NCBI GenBank assembly: GCA_949425575.1
Contig: CASPVX010000005.1
Span: forward strand, 1 to 40,782
Direction of reading: 5' to 3'
DNA: 40,782 bases
DNA from: an uncultured Bacilli bacterium
Lineage (GTDB): Bacteria > Bacillota_I > Bacilli_A > RF39 > UBA660
Shown: positions 34,702-40,782 of the stretch, piece after piece
Layout: every line of letters starts with the position of its first letter
Numbering within the stretch: the first letter of the stretch is position 1
Notes under the pieces: generated by a model
The model's input: only the letters and a program-made list of their open reading frames with translations
What the model was told of the DNA's origin: nothing
Database searches by the model: none
Made by a program: the position numbers and the translations under genes

Positions 34702-35627
34702 AAAATGCAGTAAATGAAATTACTTTAAATAGAAATGCCGATGTTTATAAAGAACTTGAAAAGAACTTTAAAAAAAGTTTAGGGGATGAAAAATTTAAAG
34801 TTCTCGTTTCTAAATTAAAAGCAAAGCCAGAACTTTTAATGAAATATACATCAGAACTTGAAGACTCAAGTATTGAGTATGACCATTGTTTAAAATGTAA
34901 AAGCATTTTAGAGTGTAAAAACAGACTTGAAGGTTATGCTTTTTTACCAAAAGTAAATAAAGAAACTATTGAATTTTTATATAAACCTTGTAAATATAAA
35001 AAGAAATTAGATAAACAAAACAAATTTTATGAAAATATTTATTGTTATAATGTACCAAAAGAAATAAAAGAAGCTAATTTTTCTAAAATATATAAAACAG
35101 ATAAAAATAGAATAAACACGATTCTTTATTTAACAGAATTTATGGAAAAGTATAAGGAAAACCCAAATCAAAAAGGACTTTATTTACACGGTAATTTTGG
35201 ATGTGGTAAATCATATTTAGTTTCAGCAATGTTTAATGAACTTGCTAAAAATGGAGTTAAAAGTGCAATTGTATTTTGGCCAGCATTTTTAAGCGATCTA
35301 AAAAATTCATTTAATAGTGAATATCGTAATGAATTTTCTATTAAATATGAAAAGGTTAAAAAATCACCAATTTTACTTATTGATGATATTGGTGCAGAAA
35401 GTATGACTGCATGGTCTAGAGATGAAATTCTTTGTCCTTTACTTCAATATCGTATGGATGAAAAACTACCAACTTTTTTTACTTCAAATTTAAATTTGGA
35501 TGCTTTAAAGAATCATTTATCAAGTAGTTCTAAAGGCGTAGAAGAAATAAAAGCTGGAAGAATTATTTCAAGAGTCAAACAATTAACAAATGAAATAGAA
35601 ATGATTAGTAAAAATTTAAGAAAATAA
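34698..35627 (+). CDS. dnaI: Primosomal protein DnaI (helicase loader)
   Basis: A 309-residue AAA+ ATPase that loads the replicative helicase. The N-terminal helicase-binding domain has a zinc-binding cysteine group (CLKCKSILECKN ... PCKYKKK). The ATPase domain has Walker A GNFGCGKSYL, Walker B PILLIDDIGAE and sensor I PTFFTSNLNLDAL, with the arginine-finger region GRIISRVKQL. The length matches Bacillus DnaI. Last gene of its operon; a T-box promoter follows at once. Confidence 0.95.
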   Translation: MKNAVNEITLNRNADVYKELEKNFKKSLGDEKFKVLVSKLKAKPELLMKYTSELEDSSIEYDHCLKCKSILECKNRLEGYAFLPKVNKETIEFLYKPCKYKKKLDKQNKFYENIYCYNVPKEIKEANFSKIYKTDKNRINTILYLTEFMEKYKENPNQKGLYLHGNFGCGKSYLVSAMFNELAKNGVKSAIVFWPAFLSDLKNSFNSEYRNEFSIKYEKVKKSPILLIDDIGAESMTAWSRDEILCPLLQYRMDEKLPTFFTSNLNLDALKNHLSSSSKGVEEIKAGRIISRVKQLTNEIEMISKNLRK

Positions 35628-35632
35628 TTAAT

Positions 35633-35659
35633 TGACAAAAAATATATAGATGATATAAT
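35633..35659 (+). promoter_or_regulatory. Promoter of the T-box/thrS operon
   Basis: TTGACA and TATAAT with extended TGA. The spacer is only 15 bp, so the extended -10 may matter most. Confidence 0.65.
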
Positions 35660-35665
35660 GAATTT

Positions 35666-35870
35666 TAGAAAAGCAATGATTAGGATATGATTATTAAAAA
35701 GTGTTTTGAAGCGAATTTGGGGTGGTGTAAGCCAAATAAATAACTTTAATAATTACTCCCTATGAGCTGACACTGAAAAGTGCTCCGGGTAAAACCGTTA
35801 TTTTAATTAAGAACCAATAAGGATGGTACCGTGAAATATTCACTCCTTGCATTTTTGCAGGGAGTTTTTT
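35666..35870 (+). promoter_or_regulatory. T-box riboswitch, threonine-specific by context
   Basis: The leader has the T-box plan. A long Stem I includes the apical motif GGGTGGTGTAAGCC and closes with AATAATTACTCCCTATGAGCTG; the likely specifier is ACT (Thr) at 35755-35757. Next come the small stems CACTGAAAAGTG and CGGGTAAAACCG, then the T-box sequence GGATGGTACCGTG (usual form GGGTGGNACCGCG) and the terminator. Uncharged tRNA-Thr would favour the antiterminator and switch on the downstream genes. The specifier is inferred from position and from thrS. Confidence 0.9.
35842..35870 (+). terminator. T-box regulated terminator
   Basis: ACTCCTTGC/GCAGGGAGT (9 bp, one G-U) with loop ATTTTT, then six T. 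Confidence 0.88.
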
Positions 35871-35887
35871 GTTTGTTGGAGGTTTTT

Positions 35888-36433
35888 ATGAATAAAAAAG
35901 AATTAGAAAAACAAAGAAAAATAACAATGGAACAATTTTTAAGGGGTTTTCTTGAAGTTGAAAATGATACTGTTATTGATACACTTTCTAGATTAGAACA
36001 TAAAGAATTTAAAAAAATTTGTCGTTCTATTTATCGTTTAAATGTTTCATGTTTACCATTTGAGGCTGTAAAAAAAGAAGATTTATATGAAGGCAGAGTG
36101 ATTTTAGTTTATGATGTTCATCATAACTTCGCGCCATATAGAAATCCGAATCAAAAGAGTGTTGATAGAATTCATGAAGAGCTTGCTGCTTATAATATGA
36201 ATGGAAGGTTATTATCACAAGCTGAGGAGGAGCATATAAGATATAATGAGTTATTATCAAAATATGAAGAACTTTATGATCTTTATGAGGAATTAATTGA
36301 TGCTTTAGAAGAACATTTCACGTTAGAATCTTTTGATATATCTTCTATAGGACCATTCGATATCCCAAGTGAACCAAAAATAAAAATATTAATGGAAAGA
36401 GGAAAAGAATATGATAAATATAAAAGAAAATGA
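35888..36433 (+). CDS. Unrecognised protein in the threonine T-box operon
   Basis: A 181-residue, soluble, strongly acidic protein of no family I know. The N-terminal ~90 residues are charged and mixed (TMEQFLRGFLEVENDTVIDT, YRLNVSCLPFEAVKKED, VILVYDVHHNF). The C-terminal ~80 are helical with heptad-like ELLSKYEELYDLYEELIDAL. The ATG at 35888 follows GGAGG; upstream in-frame codons lie in the T-box terminator. It overlaps thrS by 23 bases, so it is made when threonine charging is low, which suggests a role tied to ThrRS or threonine supply. Confidence 0.8.
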   Translation: MNKKELEKQRKITMEQFLRGFLEVENDTVIDTLSRLEHKEFKKICRSIYRLNVSCLPFEAVKKEDLYEGRVILVYDVHHNFAPYRNPNQKSVDRIHEELAAYNMNGRLLSQAEEEHIRYNELLSKYEELYDLYEELIDALEEHFTLESFDISSIGPFDIPSEPKIKILMERGKEYDKYKRK

Positions 36434-38165
36434 AAAATTAAATACACTTAATCATAGTTGTGCTCATTTACTTGCGCATGCTGTTAAAAATTTATATCCA
36501 AATGCAAAATTTTGGGTAGGACCTGTTATTGAGGAAGGATTTTATTATGATATTGATTTAGATGATGAAAGTATCTCTGAAGAAACTTTGGAAAAAATCA
36601 GTAAAGAAATGAAAAAAATTGCTAAAAATGATAGATTAATAAAACGTATTGAACTATCTAAAGAAGAAGCTTTAGAATTATTTAAAGATGACCCATATAA
36701 AATTGATTTAATTGAAAATATGCCTGAAGATGAAATTATTTCAGCATATAAACAAGATGATTTTATAGATTTATGTAGAGGACCTCATGTAAACAGTACA
36801 AAACTTCTTAAAAACTTTAAATTACTTAAGGTAAGTGGTGCTTATTATAAAGGAGACTCTAATAATAAAGTACTTCAACGAATTTATGGTATATGTTTTG
36901 ATAATCCAGAAGATTTAGAGGAACACTTAAAAGAATTAGAAGAAGCAAAAGAAAGAGACCATAGAAAAATAGGAAAAGATTTAGAAATCTATATGACTGA
37001 TGATTTAGTAGGTAGAGGTCTTCCTATGTTTTTACCTAACGGTTATATCATTTGGCAAGAACTTGAAAATTACATAAAAGAAAAAGAAAGAAAATTGGAC
37101 TATAACCATGTTAAAACACCTTGTTTAGGAAATGTTGAGTTATATAAAACTAGTGGACACTGGGATCATTATAAAGACGATATGTTCCCATCAATGAAAC
37201 TAGATAATGAAGAATTTGTCTTAAGACCAATGAATTGTCCACATCATATGATGATATTTAAAAATAAACTTCATTCATATAAAGAACTTCCAATAAAAAT
37301 AGGAGAGATTGCTCCTGATTTTAGATATGAAGCATCAGGTGCTTTAAAAGGTATTGAAAGAGCAAGACATTTTTGCCAAAATGATGCACATCTATTTGTG
37401 ACTTTAGATCAAATTAAAGATCAATTTAAAGAAGTAGTTGATTTAATTTTAGAAGTTTATAAAGATTTCAATATTACAAATTATCATTTTGAACTTTCAC
37501 TTCGTGATCCAGAGGATAAAGTTAAGTATTATCAAGATGATAAAATGTGGGATGAGGCTGAAAATATGCTTCGTAAAGTTTTAAATGGAATTGGAATAGA
37601 GTACACAGAAAAAATAGGTGAGGCTGCATTTTATGGTCCAAAATTAGATGTTCAAATAAGACCAGCTGTTGGAAATGAAGTAACTTTATCAACTTGTCAA
37701 TTGGATTTCTGTTTACCACAAAAATTCGATTTAACTTATATTGACAAAGATGGTGAAAAGAAAACACCAGTGGTTATTCATAGAGCTATTTTGGGTTCAT
37801 TAGATAGATTTATCGCATATTTACTTGAAGAAACAAAAGGTGCACTTCCACTTTGGCTTTCACCAGTACAAGTTAATGTTATACCAGTTAATAATAAATA
37901 TCATTTAGATTATGCTAAAGAAATTTATGAGTTATTAAGAGAAAAAAATATTAGAGTAAACTTAGATGCTAGAGATGAGAAACTAGGTTATAAAATGCGT
38001 GAAAGTGTTACTCATAAAAACCCATATGCTTTAATTATAGGCCAAAATGAAGTTGATACAAATACTATTAGTTATAGAAAATATGGTACAGATGAAACAG
38101 TAAATATTGATAAAAATGAATTTATTGATTTAATAAAGAAACAAATAGAGACTAAAGAATTTTAG
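36411..38165 (+). CDS. thrS: Threonyl-tRNA synthetase without TGS domain
   Basis: A 584-residue class II synthetase. It begins directly with the editing domain: HSCAHLLAHAV carries H15 and H19, and LCRGPHV carries C122 and H126. The class II core follows (RPMNCPHHM with zinc ligand C276, FRYEASGALKGIERARHF, AILGSLDRFIAYLLEE), then the anticodon-binding domain (VQVNVIPVN...NIRVNLDARDEKLGYKMRE). Full-length enzymes are ~640 residues; the ~60-residue N-terminal TGS domain is absent. No sequence for it exists upstream, since that DNA codes for another protein in a different frame. Confidence 0.96.
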   Translation: MINIKENEKLNTLNHSCAHLLAHAVKNLYPNAKFWVGPVIEEGFYYDIDLDDESISEETLEKISKEMKKIAKNDRLIKRIELSKEEALELFKDDPYKIDLIENMPEDEIISAYKQDDFIDLCRGPHVNSTKLLKNFKLLKVSGAYYKGDSNNKVLQRIYGICFDNPEDLEEHLKELEEAKERDHRKIGKDLEIYMTDDLVGRGLPMFLPNGYIIWQELENYIKEKERKLDYNHVKTPCLGNVELYKTSGHWDHYKDDMFPSMKLDNEEFVLRPMNCPHHMMIFKNKLHSYKELPIKIGEIAPDFRYEASGALKGIERARHFCQNDAHLFVTLDQIKDQFKEVVDLILEVYKDFNITNYHFELSLRDPEDKVKYYQDDKMWDEAENMLRKVLNGIGIEYTEKIGEAAFYGPKLDVQIRPAVGNEVTLSTCQLDFCLPQKFDLTYIDKDGEKKTPVVIHRAILGSLDRFIAYLLEETKGALPLWLSPVQVNVIPVNNKYHLDYAKEIYELLREKNIRVNLDARDEKLGYKMRESVTHKNPYALIIGQNEVDTNTISYRKYGTDETVNIDKNEFIDLIKKQIETKEF

Positions 38166-38174
38166 TCTTTTTTT
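38149..38174 (+). terminator. Rho-independent terminator of thrS
   Basis: AGACTAAA/TTTAGTCT, an 8-bp perfect stem with loop GAAT and a T-run; includes the thrS stop codon. Confidence 0.85.
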
Positions 38175-38208
38175 GCATAATAATTAAGTTTTTAATAAAT
38201 AGCTTTAT

Positions 38209-38240
38209 AAAGTATCGATAAAATAACTTGATACTTTTTT
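38209..38240 (+). terminator. Second, orphan terminator after thrS
   Basis: AAAGTATC/GATACTTT with a 13-nt loop, then T. No gene lies between it and the thrS terminator 35 bp upstream. Perhaps a backup terminator. Confidence 0.65.
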
Positions 38241-38271
38241 TAATTTATATTAAAATTAAAATGGTGATAAT

Positions 38272-38745
38272 ATGAAAAAGGGTTTTACATTAATTGAATT
38301 ACTTGCAGTTATTGTTATTTTAGCGCTTATTGTGCTTATAACAGTTCCAGCTATTAATAAACTTATTAATGATTCTAGGGGGAATTCTTTTAGAGTTAGT
38401 TTGGAATCTTTATTAAAAGTGGCAAAAAATGATTATCAAAGTAATGCTAGAATAGGAGAAGTTACATATACATTAGAAGATAATAATTTGACCTGTACTA
38501 GTGGTTGTAATGAAGGTGTTATTACAATTAAATATAGTGGGGATATGAAAAAGGGTGCAGGATATATTAAAATAACTGATGATCAAGTAGAAATAAGTAT
38601 AGAAAATTCAACACATAAAGGAACATATGAGCAAAAATATGATGAAGATAATGGGTTAATTGGAAAGGTTGTTGTTGAAGCTAAAACAGAAAATACTGAT
38701 AAAAATAATTCTGAAACTGAAGAAAACGAAAAAACAACCGAATAA
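38272..38745 (+). CDS. Type IV prepilin-like protein
   Basis: A 157-residue protein with a textbook prepilin leader: MKKG-FTLIELLAVIVILAL with Glu5 of the mature protein and a long hydrophobic helix. The globular part has one cysteine pair (LTCTSGC) and a long acidic Glu/Thr/Asn tail after about residue 135. No other pilus assembly genes are near. It is followed after 59 bp by a SpoIIIAH homologue with no terminator between, so readthrough is possible. Confidence 0.87.
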   Translation: MKKGFTLIELLAVIVILALIVLITVPAINKLINDSRGNSFRVSLESLLKVAKNDYQSNARIGEVTYTLEDNNLTCTSGCNEGVITIKYSGDMKKGAGYIKITDDQVEISIENSTHKGTYEQKYDEDNGLIGKVVVEAKTENTDKNNSETEENEKTTE

Positions 38746-38748
38746 TAA

Positions 38749-38776
38749 TCATAATTTTTATCTCTCTTAATATAAT
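38749..38776 (+). promoter_or_regulatory. Promoter of spoIIIAH, resembling sigma-E type
   Basis: TCATAAT, a 13-bp spacer and AATATAAT. The known Bacillus sigma-E consensus is about KMATATT, 13-15 bp, then CATACAAT; this site matches 6 of 7 and 6 of 8. The TATAAT inside could also serve sigma-A, but no TTGACA-like -35 is present. Confidence 0.4.
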
Positions 38777-38804
38777 TAATTAGAATGTACTAGGAGGGAC
38801 AATA

Positions 38805-39305
38805 ATGATTAATAAAAAAAGTTTATGGTTTTTAACACTATTTAGTTTGATATTAGTTTTAAGTGTTTATTATATTACAATGCCAAGTGAATTATTACTT
38901 ACGACTAATAATAGTGAAATAACACCGAAAGCAGAAACTGTAGCTACAGAAGAAAATGAGAGTGCAGAACTTGTGGCTTTAAGAGTTGAAGCAGAGGAAG
39001 AAATGTTGTTGGAAGTAAATAATTTAAAAAAAGTTTTAAATAATAAAGAAGCTACAACTGATGAGAAAAATACAGCATTTGATAAAATGCAAAAATTAAA
39101 TGAAAATAGAGGAAAAGAAGAAAATTTAGAAGAATTGATTTCTACTGAATTTAATCTTAAAGCATTTGTAAAAATAGCTGATAGAGATATAACCGTTGTT
39201 GTTGATAGTAAAAAACACGATAAGCAAACAGCAAATAAAATTATGCGAAAAATACAAGAAAATTTTGATACAAAAGTAAATATATCTGTAAAATTCCAAA
39301 AATAA
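38805..39305 (+). CDS. spoIIIAH: SpoIIIAH-like stage III sporulation protein
   Basis: A 166-residue protein with one N-terminal transmembrane helix (INKKSLWFLTLFSLILVLSV, about 6-27), a polar helical segment (ATTDEKNTAFDKMQKLNENR matches the SpoIIIAH helix) and a C-terminal ring-building-like fold (AFVKIADRDITVVVDSKKHD, ending VNISVKFQ). In Bacillus this is the mother-cell ring that meets SpoIIQ across the engulfment space. The other spoIIIA genes are not adjacent. RBS TAGGAGGG. The stop codon lies in its terminator. Confidence 0.88.
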   Translation: MINKKSLWFLTLFSLILVLSVYYITMPSELLLTTNNSEITPKAETVATEENESAELVALRVEAEEEMLLEVNNLKKVLNNKEATTDEKNTAFDKMQKLNENRGKEENLEELISTEFNLKAFVKIADRDITVVVDSKKHDKQTANKIMRKIQENFDTKVNISVKFQK

Positions 39306-39325
39306 CTCTTAAATAGAGTTTTTTT
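39304..39325 (+). terminator. Rho-independent terminator of spoIIIAH
   Basis: AACTCT/AGAGTT with loop TAAAT, then T; overlaps the stop codon. Confidence 0.8.
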
Positions 39326-39338
39326 AGGCATTTTCTTT

Positions 39339-39366
39339 CACTTAAAAGACACTTACTCATAAAATA
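39339..39366 (+). promoter_or_regulatory. Possible sigma-K-type promoter of gerE
   Basis: CACT at 39339-39342 and CATAAAATA at 39358-39366 resemble the sigma-K consensus (mACm, ~16 bp, CATAnnnTA), with spacing one base short. In Bacillus gerE is sigma-K dependent. No sigma-A promoter is seen in the 105-bp gap. AT-rich sequence makes chance matches likely. Confidence 0.3.
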
Positions 39367-39376
39367 ATATGAGTAA
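39353..39376. repeat. Perfect inverted repeat before gerE
   Basis: TTACTCAT and ATGAGTAA, 8-bp perfect arms with an 8-bp centre, overlap the presumed -10 of gerE. There is no T-run, so it is not a terminator. It could be an operator. Confidence 0.6.
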
Positions 39377-39410
39377 ATATAAACCACCCAGCTAAAGGAA
39401 GTGAGGGAAA

Positions 39411-39617
39411 ATGAAAAAAGGAATTCTTACCAAAAGGGAAAGAGAAGTTTTTGAGCTTCTTATAAATAACTATACTACAGCCCAAATAGCTGAAAAACTA
39501 AATATAAGTGAAAAAACAGTTAGAAATCATATATCGAACACAATGCAAAAGCTTGGGGTAAATGGTAGAGCTGGAGCAGTAGTTGAACTTCTAAAATTAG
39601 GAGAACTTTCATTGTAA
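39411..39617 (+). CDS. gerE: GerE-like LuxR-family transcription regulator
   Basis: A 68-residue protein that is only a LuxR-type helix-turn-helix: LTKREREVFELLINNYTTAQ, IAEKLNISEKTVRNHISNTM, QKLGVNGRAGAVVELLKLGEL. This is close to Bacillus GerE (74 residues) along its full length, including QKLGV.GR..AVVELL. GerE is the last mother-cell regulator in sporulation, acting with sigma-K. Because the fold is widely shared, the GerE name rests on length, the end-to-end likeness and the neighbours spoIIIAH and gerM. Confidence 0.85.
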   Translation: MKKGILTKREREVFELLINNYTTAQIAEKLNISEKTVRNHISNTMQKLGVNGRAGAVVELLKLGELSL

Positions 39618-39640
39618 AAGGTTATAAATAACCTTTTTTT
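39616..39640 (+). terminator. Rho-independent terminator of gerE
   Basis: AAAAGGTTA/TAACCTTTT, 9 bp with loop TAAA and a run of T. It overlaps the gerE TAA stop. Confidence 0.85.
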
Positions 39641-39664
39641 TCATATTATTATTTAGGTGATAAT

Positions 39665-40609
39665 GTGCTTAAAAGATTAACAATAAAAAAAATTACGATA
39701 ACCACTATTGCTTTATTTGCTGTTTTACTTATATATATTGTTCCAACAGAAAGTGAAATAACAATGAATGAAAAATTAGAATATGTTGATAAAACTGTAA
39801 ATACACACCCAATATTCTTGTTAGATAAAAACGGATATGTTAGTTTAACTAATATTGAAGTAAAAAATACTCATGTTGAAGGTCTTGCTAAAGAACTAGC
39901 TACTTATTTGATTAAGGGAGAAAGTGAGAATATTCCTAGTGGTTTTAAAGCAATAATACCACCAGATACAAGAGTTTTAAGTGTTGCTACTGATGATAAA
40001 GGTCTTTTAAAAATTGATTTTTCTAAAGAAATATTCGATGTAGCTAAGGAATATGAGGAAAAAATGGCTGAAGCAATTACATATACACTTACTTCAATTA
40101 AAGGCATTAATAAAGTAATTATTTATGTAGAGGGTGATGTTTTAACAAAGTTGCCAAAAACTAAAATTAATTTACCAAGCACTTTAGATAGAACTTTTGG
40201 AGTGAATAAAGAATATGAATTTACTAGTTTAAATAATATTAATGATGTAACAGTTTATTATGTTAATGAAAATAATGGAAATTATTATTATGTACCTGTA
40301 ACAAAGTATTTAAATGATGATAGGGATAAAGCTGATATTGTTATAGATGAACTTTCTTCAAATTTTAATTATAATCGTAATTTAAAAAGTTTTTTAAATA
40401 GTGAAGCCAAATTACAAGGATTTAATTTAAAAAACAATATTCTTAATTTAGCATTTAACTCTTATATCTATGATACAACAGTTGATAATTCTATTGCAGA
40501 TGAAGTAAAAGAAGTTATAAAATTATCAATGATTGATAATTATGATATAAAGCAAGTTGTTTTTACAGTTGATAATAAAGAAGTTTATAAAAGTGAAATA
40601 AAAGATTAA
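39665..40609 (+). CDS. gerM: GerM-like sporulation lipoprotein homologue (GerMN domains)
   Basis: A 314-residue exported protein with one N-terminal helix (about 10-26, ITTIALFAVLLIYIVP) but no lipobox cysteine, unlike Bacillus GerM. Two GerMN-like units follow. The first is near 35-160 (IFLLDKNGYVSLTNIEVK...IPPDTRVLSVATDDKGLLKID...AITYTLTSIKGINKVIIYVEG). The second is near 190-310 (VTVYYVNENNGNYYYVPVTK...LNLAFNS...VIKLSMIDNYDIKQVVFTVDN). In Bacillus GerM is part of the SpoIIIA-SpoIIQ complex, which fits spoIIIAH nearby. GTG start after AGGTGAT. Confidence 0.85.
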   Translation: MLKRLTIKKITITTIALFAVLLIYIVPTESEITMNEKLEYVDKTVNTHPIFLLDKNGYVSLTNIEVKNTHVEGLAKELATYLIKGESENIPSGFKAIIPPDTRVLSVATDDKGLLKIDFSKEIFDVAKEYEEKMAEAITYTLTSIKGINKVIIYVEGDVLTKLPKTKINLPSTLDRTFGVNKEYEFTSLNNINDVTVYYVNENNGNYYYVPVTKYLNDDRDKADIVIDELSSNFNYNRNLKSFLNSEAKLQGFNLKNNILNLAFNSYIYDTTVDNSIADEVKEVIKLSMIDNYDIKQVVFTVDNKEVYKSEIKD

Positions 40610-40637
40610 AAAAAGCATCTGTAAAGTGCTTTTTTTG
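40608..40637 (+). terminator. Rho-independent terminator of gerM
   Basis: AAAAAAAGCA/TGCTTTTTTT around a 9-nt loop; overlaps the gerM stop codon. Confidence 0.8.
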
Positions 40638-40640
40638 TTA

Positions 40641-40669
40641 TTGTAATACATTTTGATGTAGTATATAAT
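40641..40669 (+). promoter_or_regulatory. Upstream sigma-A promoter for the last gene
   Basis: TTGTAA, a 17-bp spacer and a perfect TATAAT. It would give a leader of about 100 nt to the ATG at 40779. Confidence 0.6.
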
Positions 40670-40724
40670 AAAAGAAGAATTGTAAATAATAAAAGTAAAG
40701 AAAATTAAAATATCCAATTCCCAC

Positions 40725-40754
40725 TTGCAAATATGCTGGGGGGGGGGGTATAAT
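40725..40754 (+). promoter_or_regulatory. Promoter with G11 spacer, probably phase-variable
   Basis: TTGCAA (40725-40730), an 18-bp spacer that ends in eleven G, and a perfect TATAAT (40749-40754). Both hexamers are good, and the mononucleotide run sits exactly where its length sets the -35/-10 distance. A start near 40761 gives a short leader to RBS AAGGTG and ATG 40779. Confidence 0.8.
40738..40748. repeat. Homopolymer tract of eleven G
   Basis: The longest G run in the window, in otherwise very AT-rich DNA. Such runs change length by slipped-strand mispairing. Confidence 0.95.
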
Positions 40755-40778
40755 GTGTTTAGAGTAAGGTGTTAAAAC

Positions 40779-40782
40779 ATGA
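40779..40782 (+). CDS. Start of a gene cut by the window end
   Basis: ATG at 40779-40781 follows TAAGGTG at 7 bp spacing, downstream of two promoters. Only one codon and one base are visible, so the product is unknown. It is the gene controlled by the G11 promoter. Confidence 0.6.

Noticed and set aside
1-40782. CRISPR arrays, insertion sequences, prophage genes, rRNA
   Set aside because: No regularly spaced repeats, transposase or integrase genes, phage structural genes or rRNA sequence were seen.

Overview
The window is a very AT-rich, gene-dense stretch of a low-GC Firmicutes chromosome. UAG, UAA and UGA all end genes: the prpC, rsgA, truB and M16 peptidase genes end in TGA where reading through would run into the next gene, so the standard bacterial code applies and not the mycoplasma code. 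The gene set is that of an uncultured gut Bacilli lineage close to the Mollicutes/Erysipelotrichia (RF39-like): pyruvate:ferredoxin oxidoreductase, a SUF iron-sulfur operon, a PASTA kinase with its PP2C phosphatase, a DnaB/DnaI primosome pair, a ThrRS without TGS domain, and prepilin genes. The lineage is inferred from gene content and style, not from a marker comparison.

Layout. 1-160: two tRNA genes on the minus strand. 259-2211: an unrecognised membrane protein with a strong promoter, then a decayed pilin-like gene end. 2272-8010: cysS; truB with a divergent PP2C-like gene; a pair of zinc-ribbon membrane proteins; a TudS/DUF523 protein. 8033-12914: rpsO with a structured leader, pnp, a SHOCT membrane protein, two tandem YqeG-like HAD phosphatases, and an unknown protein. 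12929-18846: uvrA, a self-complementary intergenic region, a pair of M16 peptidase homologues and secG. 18974-27673: an operon-like series rlmN-prpC-prkC-rsgA-rpe-prepilin-nifJ. 27747-29006: a DUF1016 nuclease pseudogene convergent with a HIT-family gene. 29115-32705: sufC-sufD-sufS and a GDPD-like gene. 32744-38174: an unknown coiled-coil membrane protein, dnaB-dnaI, and a threonine T-box controlling an unknown gene plus thrS. 38272-40637: a prepilin gene followed by spoIIIAH, gerE and gerM homologues, three genes that belong to the mother-cell sporulation programme in Bacillus. 40641-40782: a promoter region and the start of a gene that runs off the window.

The two points most worth following are at the right end. 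The last promoter (TTGCAA-18-TATAAT) has a run of eleven G in its -35/-10 spacer, which is the architecture of a phase-variable ON/OFF promoter and very unusual in such AT-rich DNA. Next to it, spoIIIAH and gerM (both linked to the SpoIIIA-SpoIIQ channel) sit with gerE behind sequences resembling sigma-E and sigma-K promoters, suggesting a reduced or repurposed sporulation module. Other notable points are the pseudoknot-like intergenic repeats before the M16 pair, the unknown gene in the threonine T-box operon, suf genes without sufB/sufU in view, and many Rho-independent terminators that contain the stop codon of the preceding gene.
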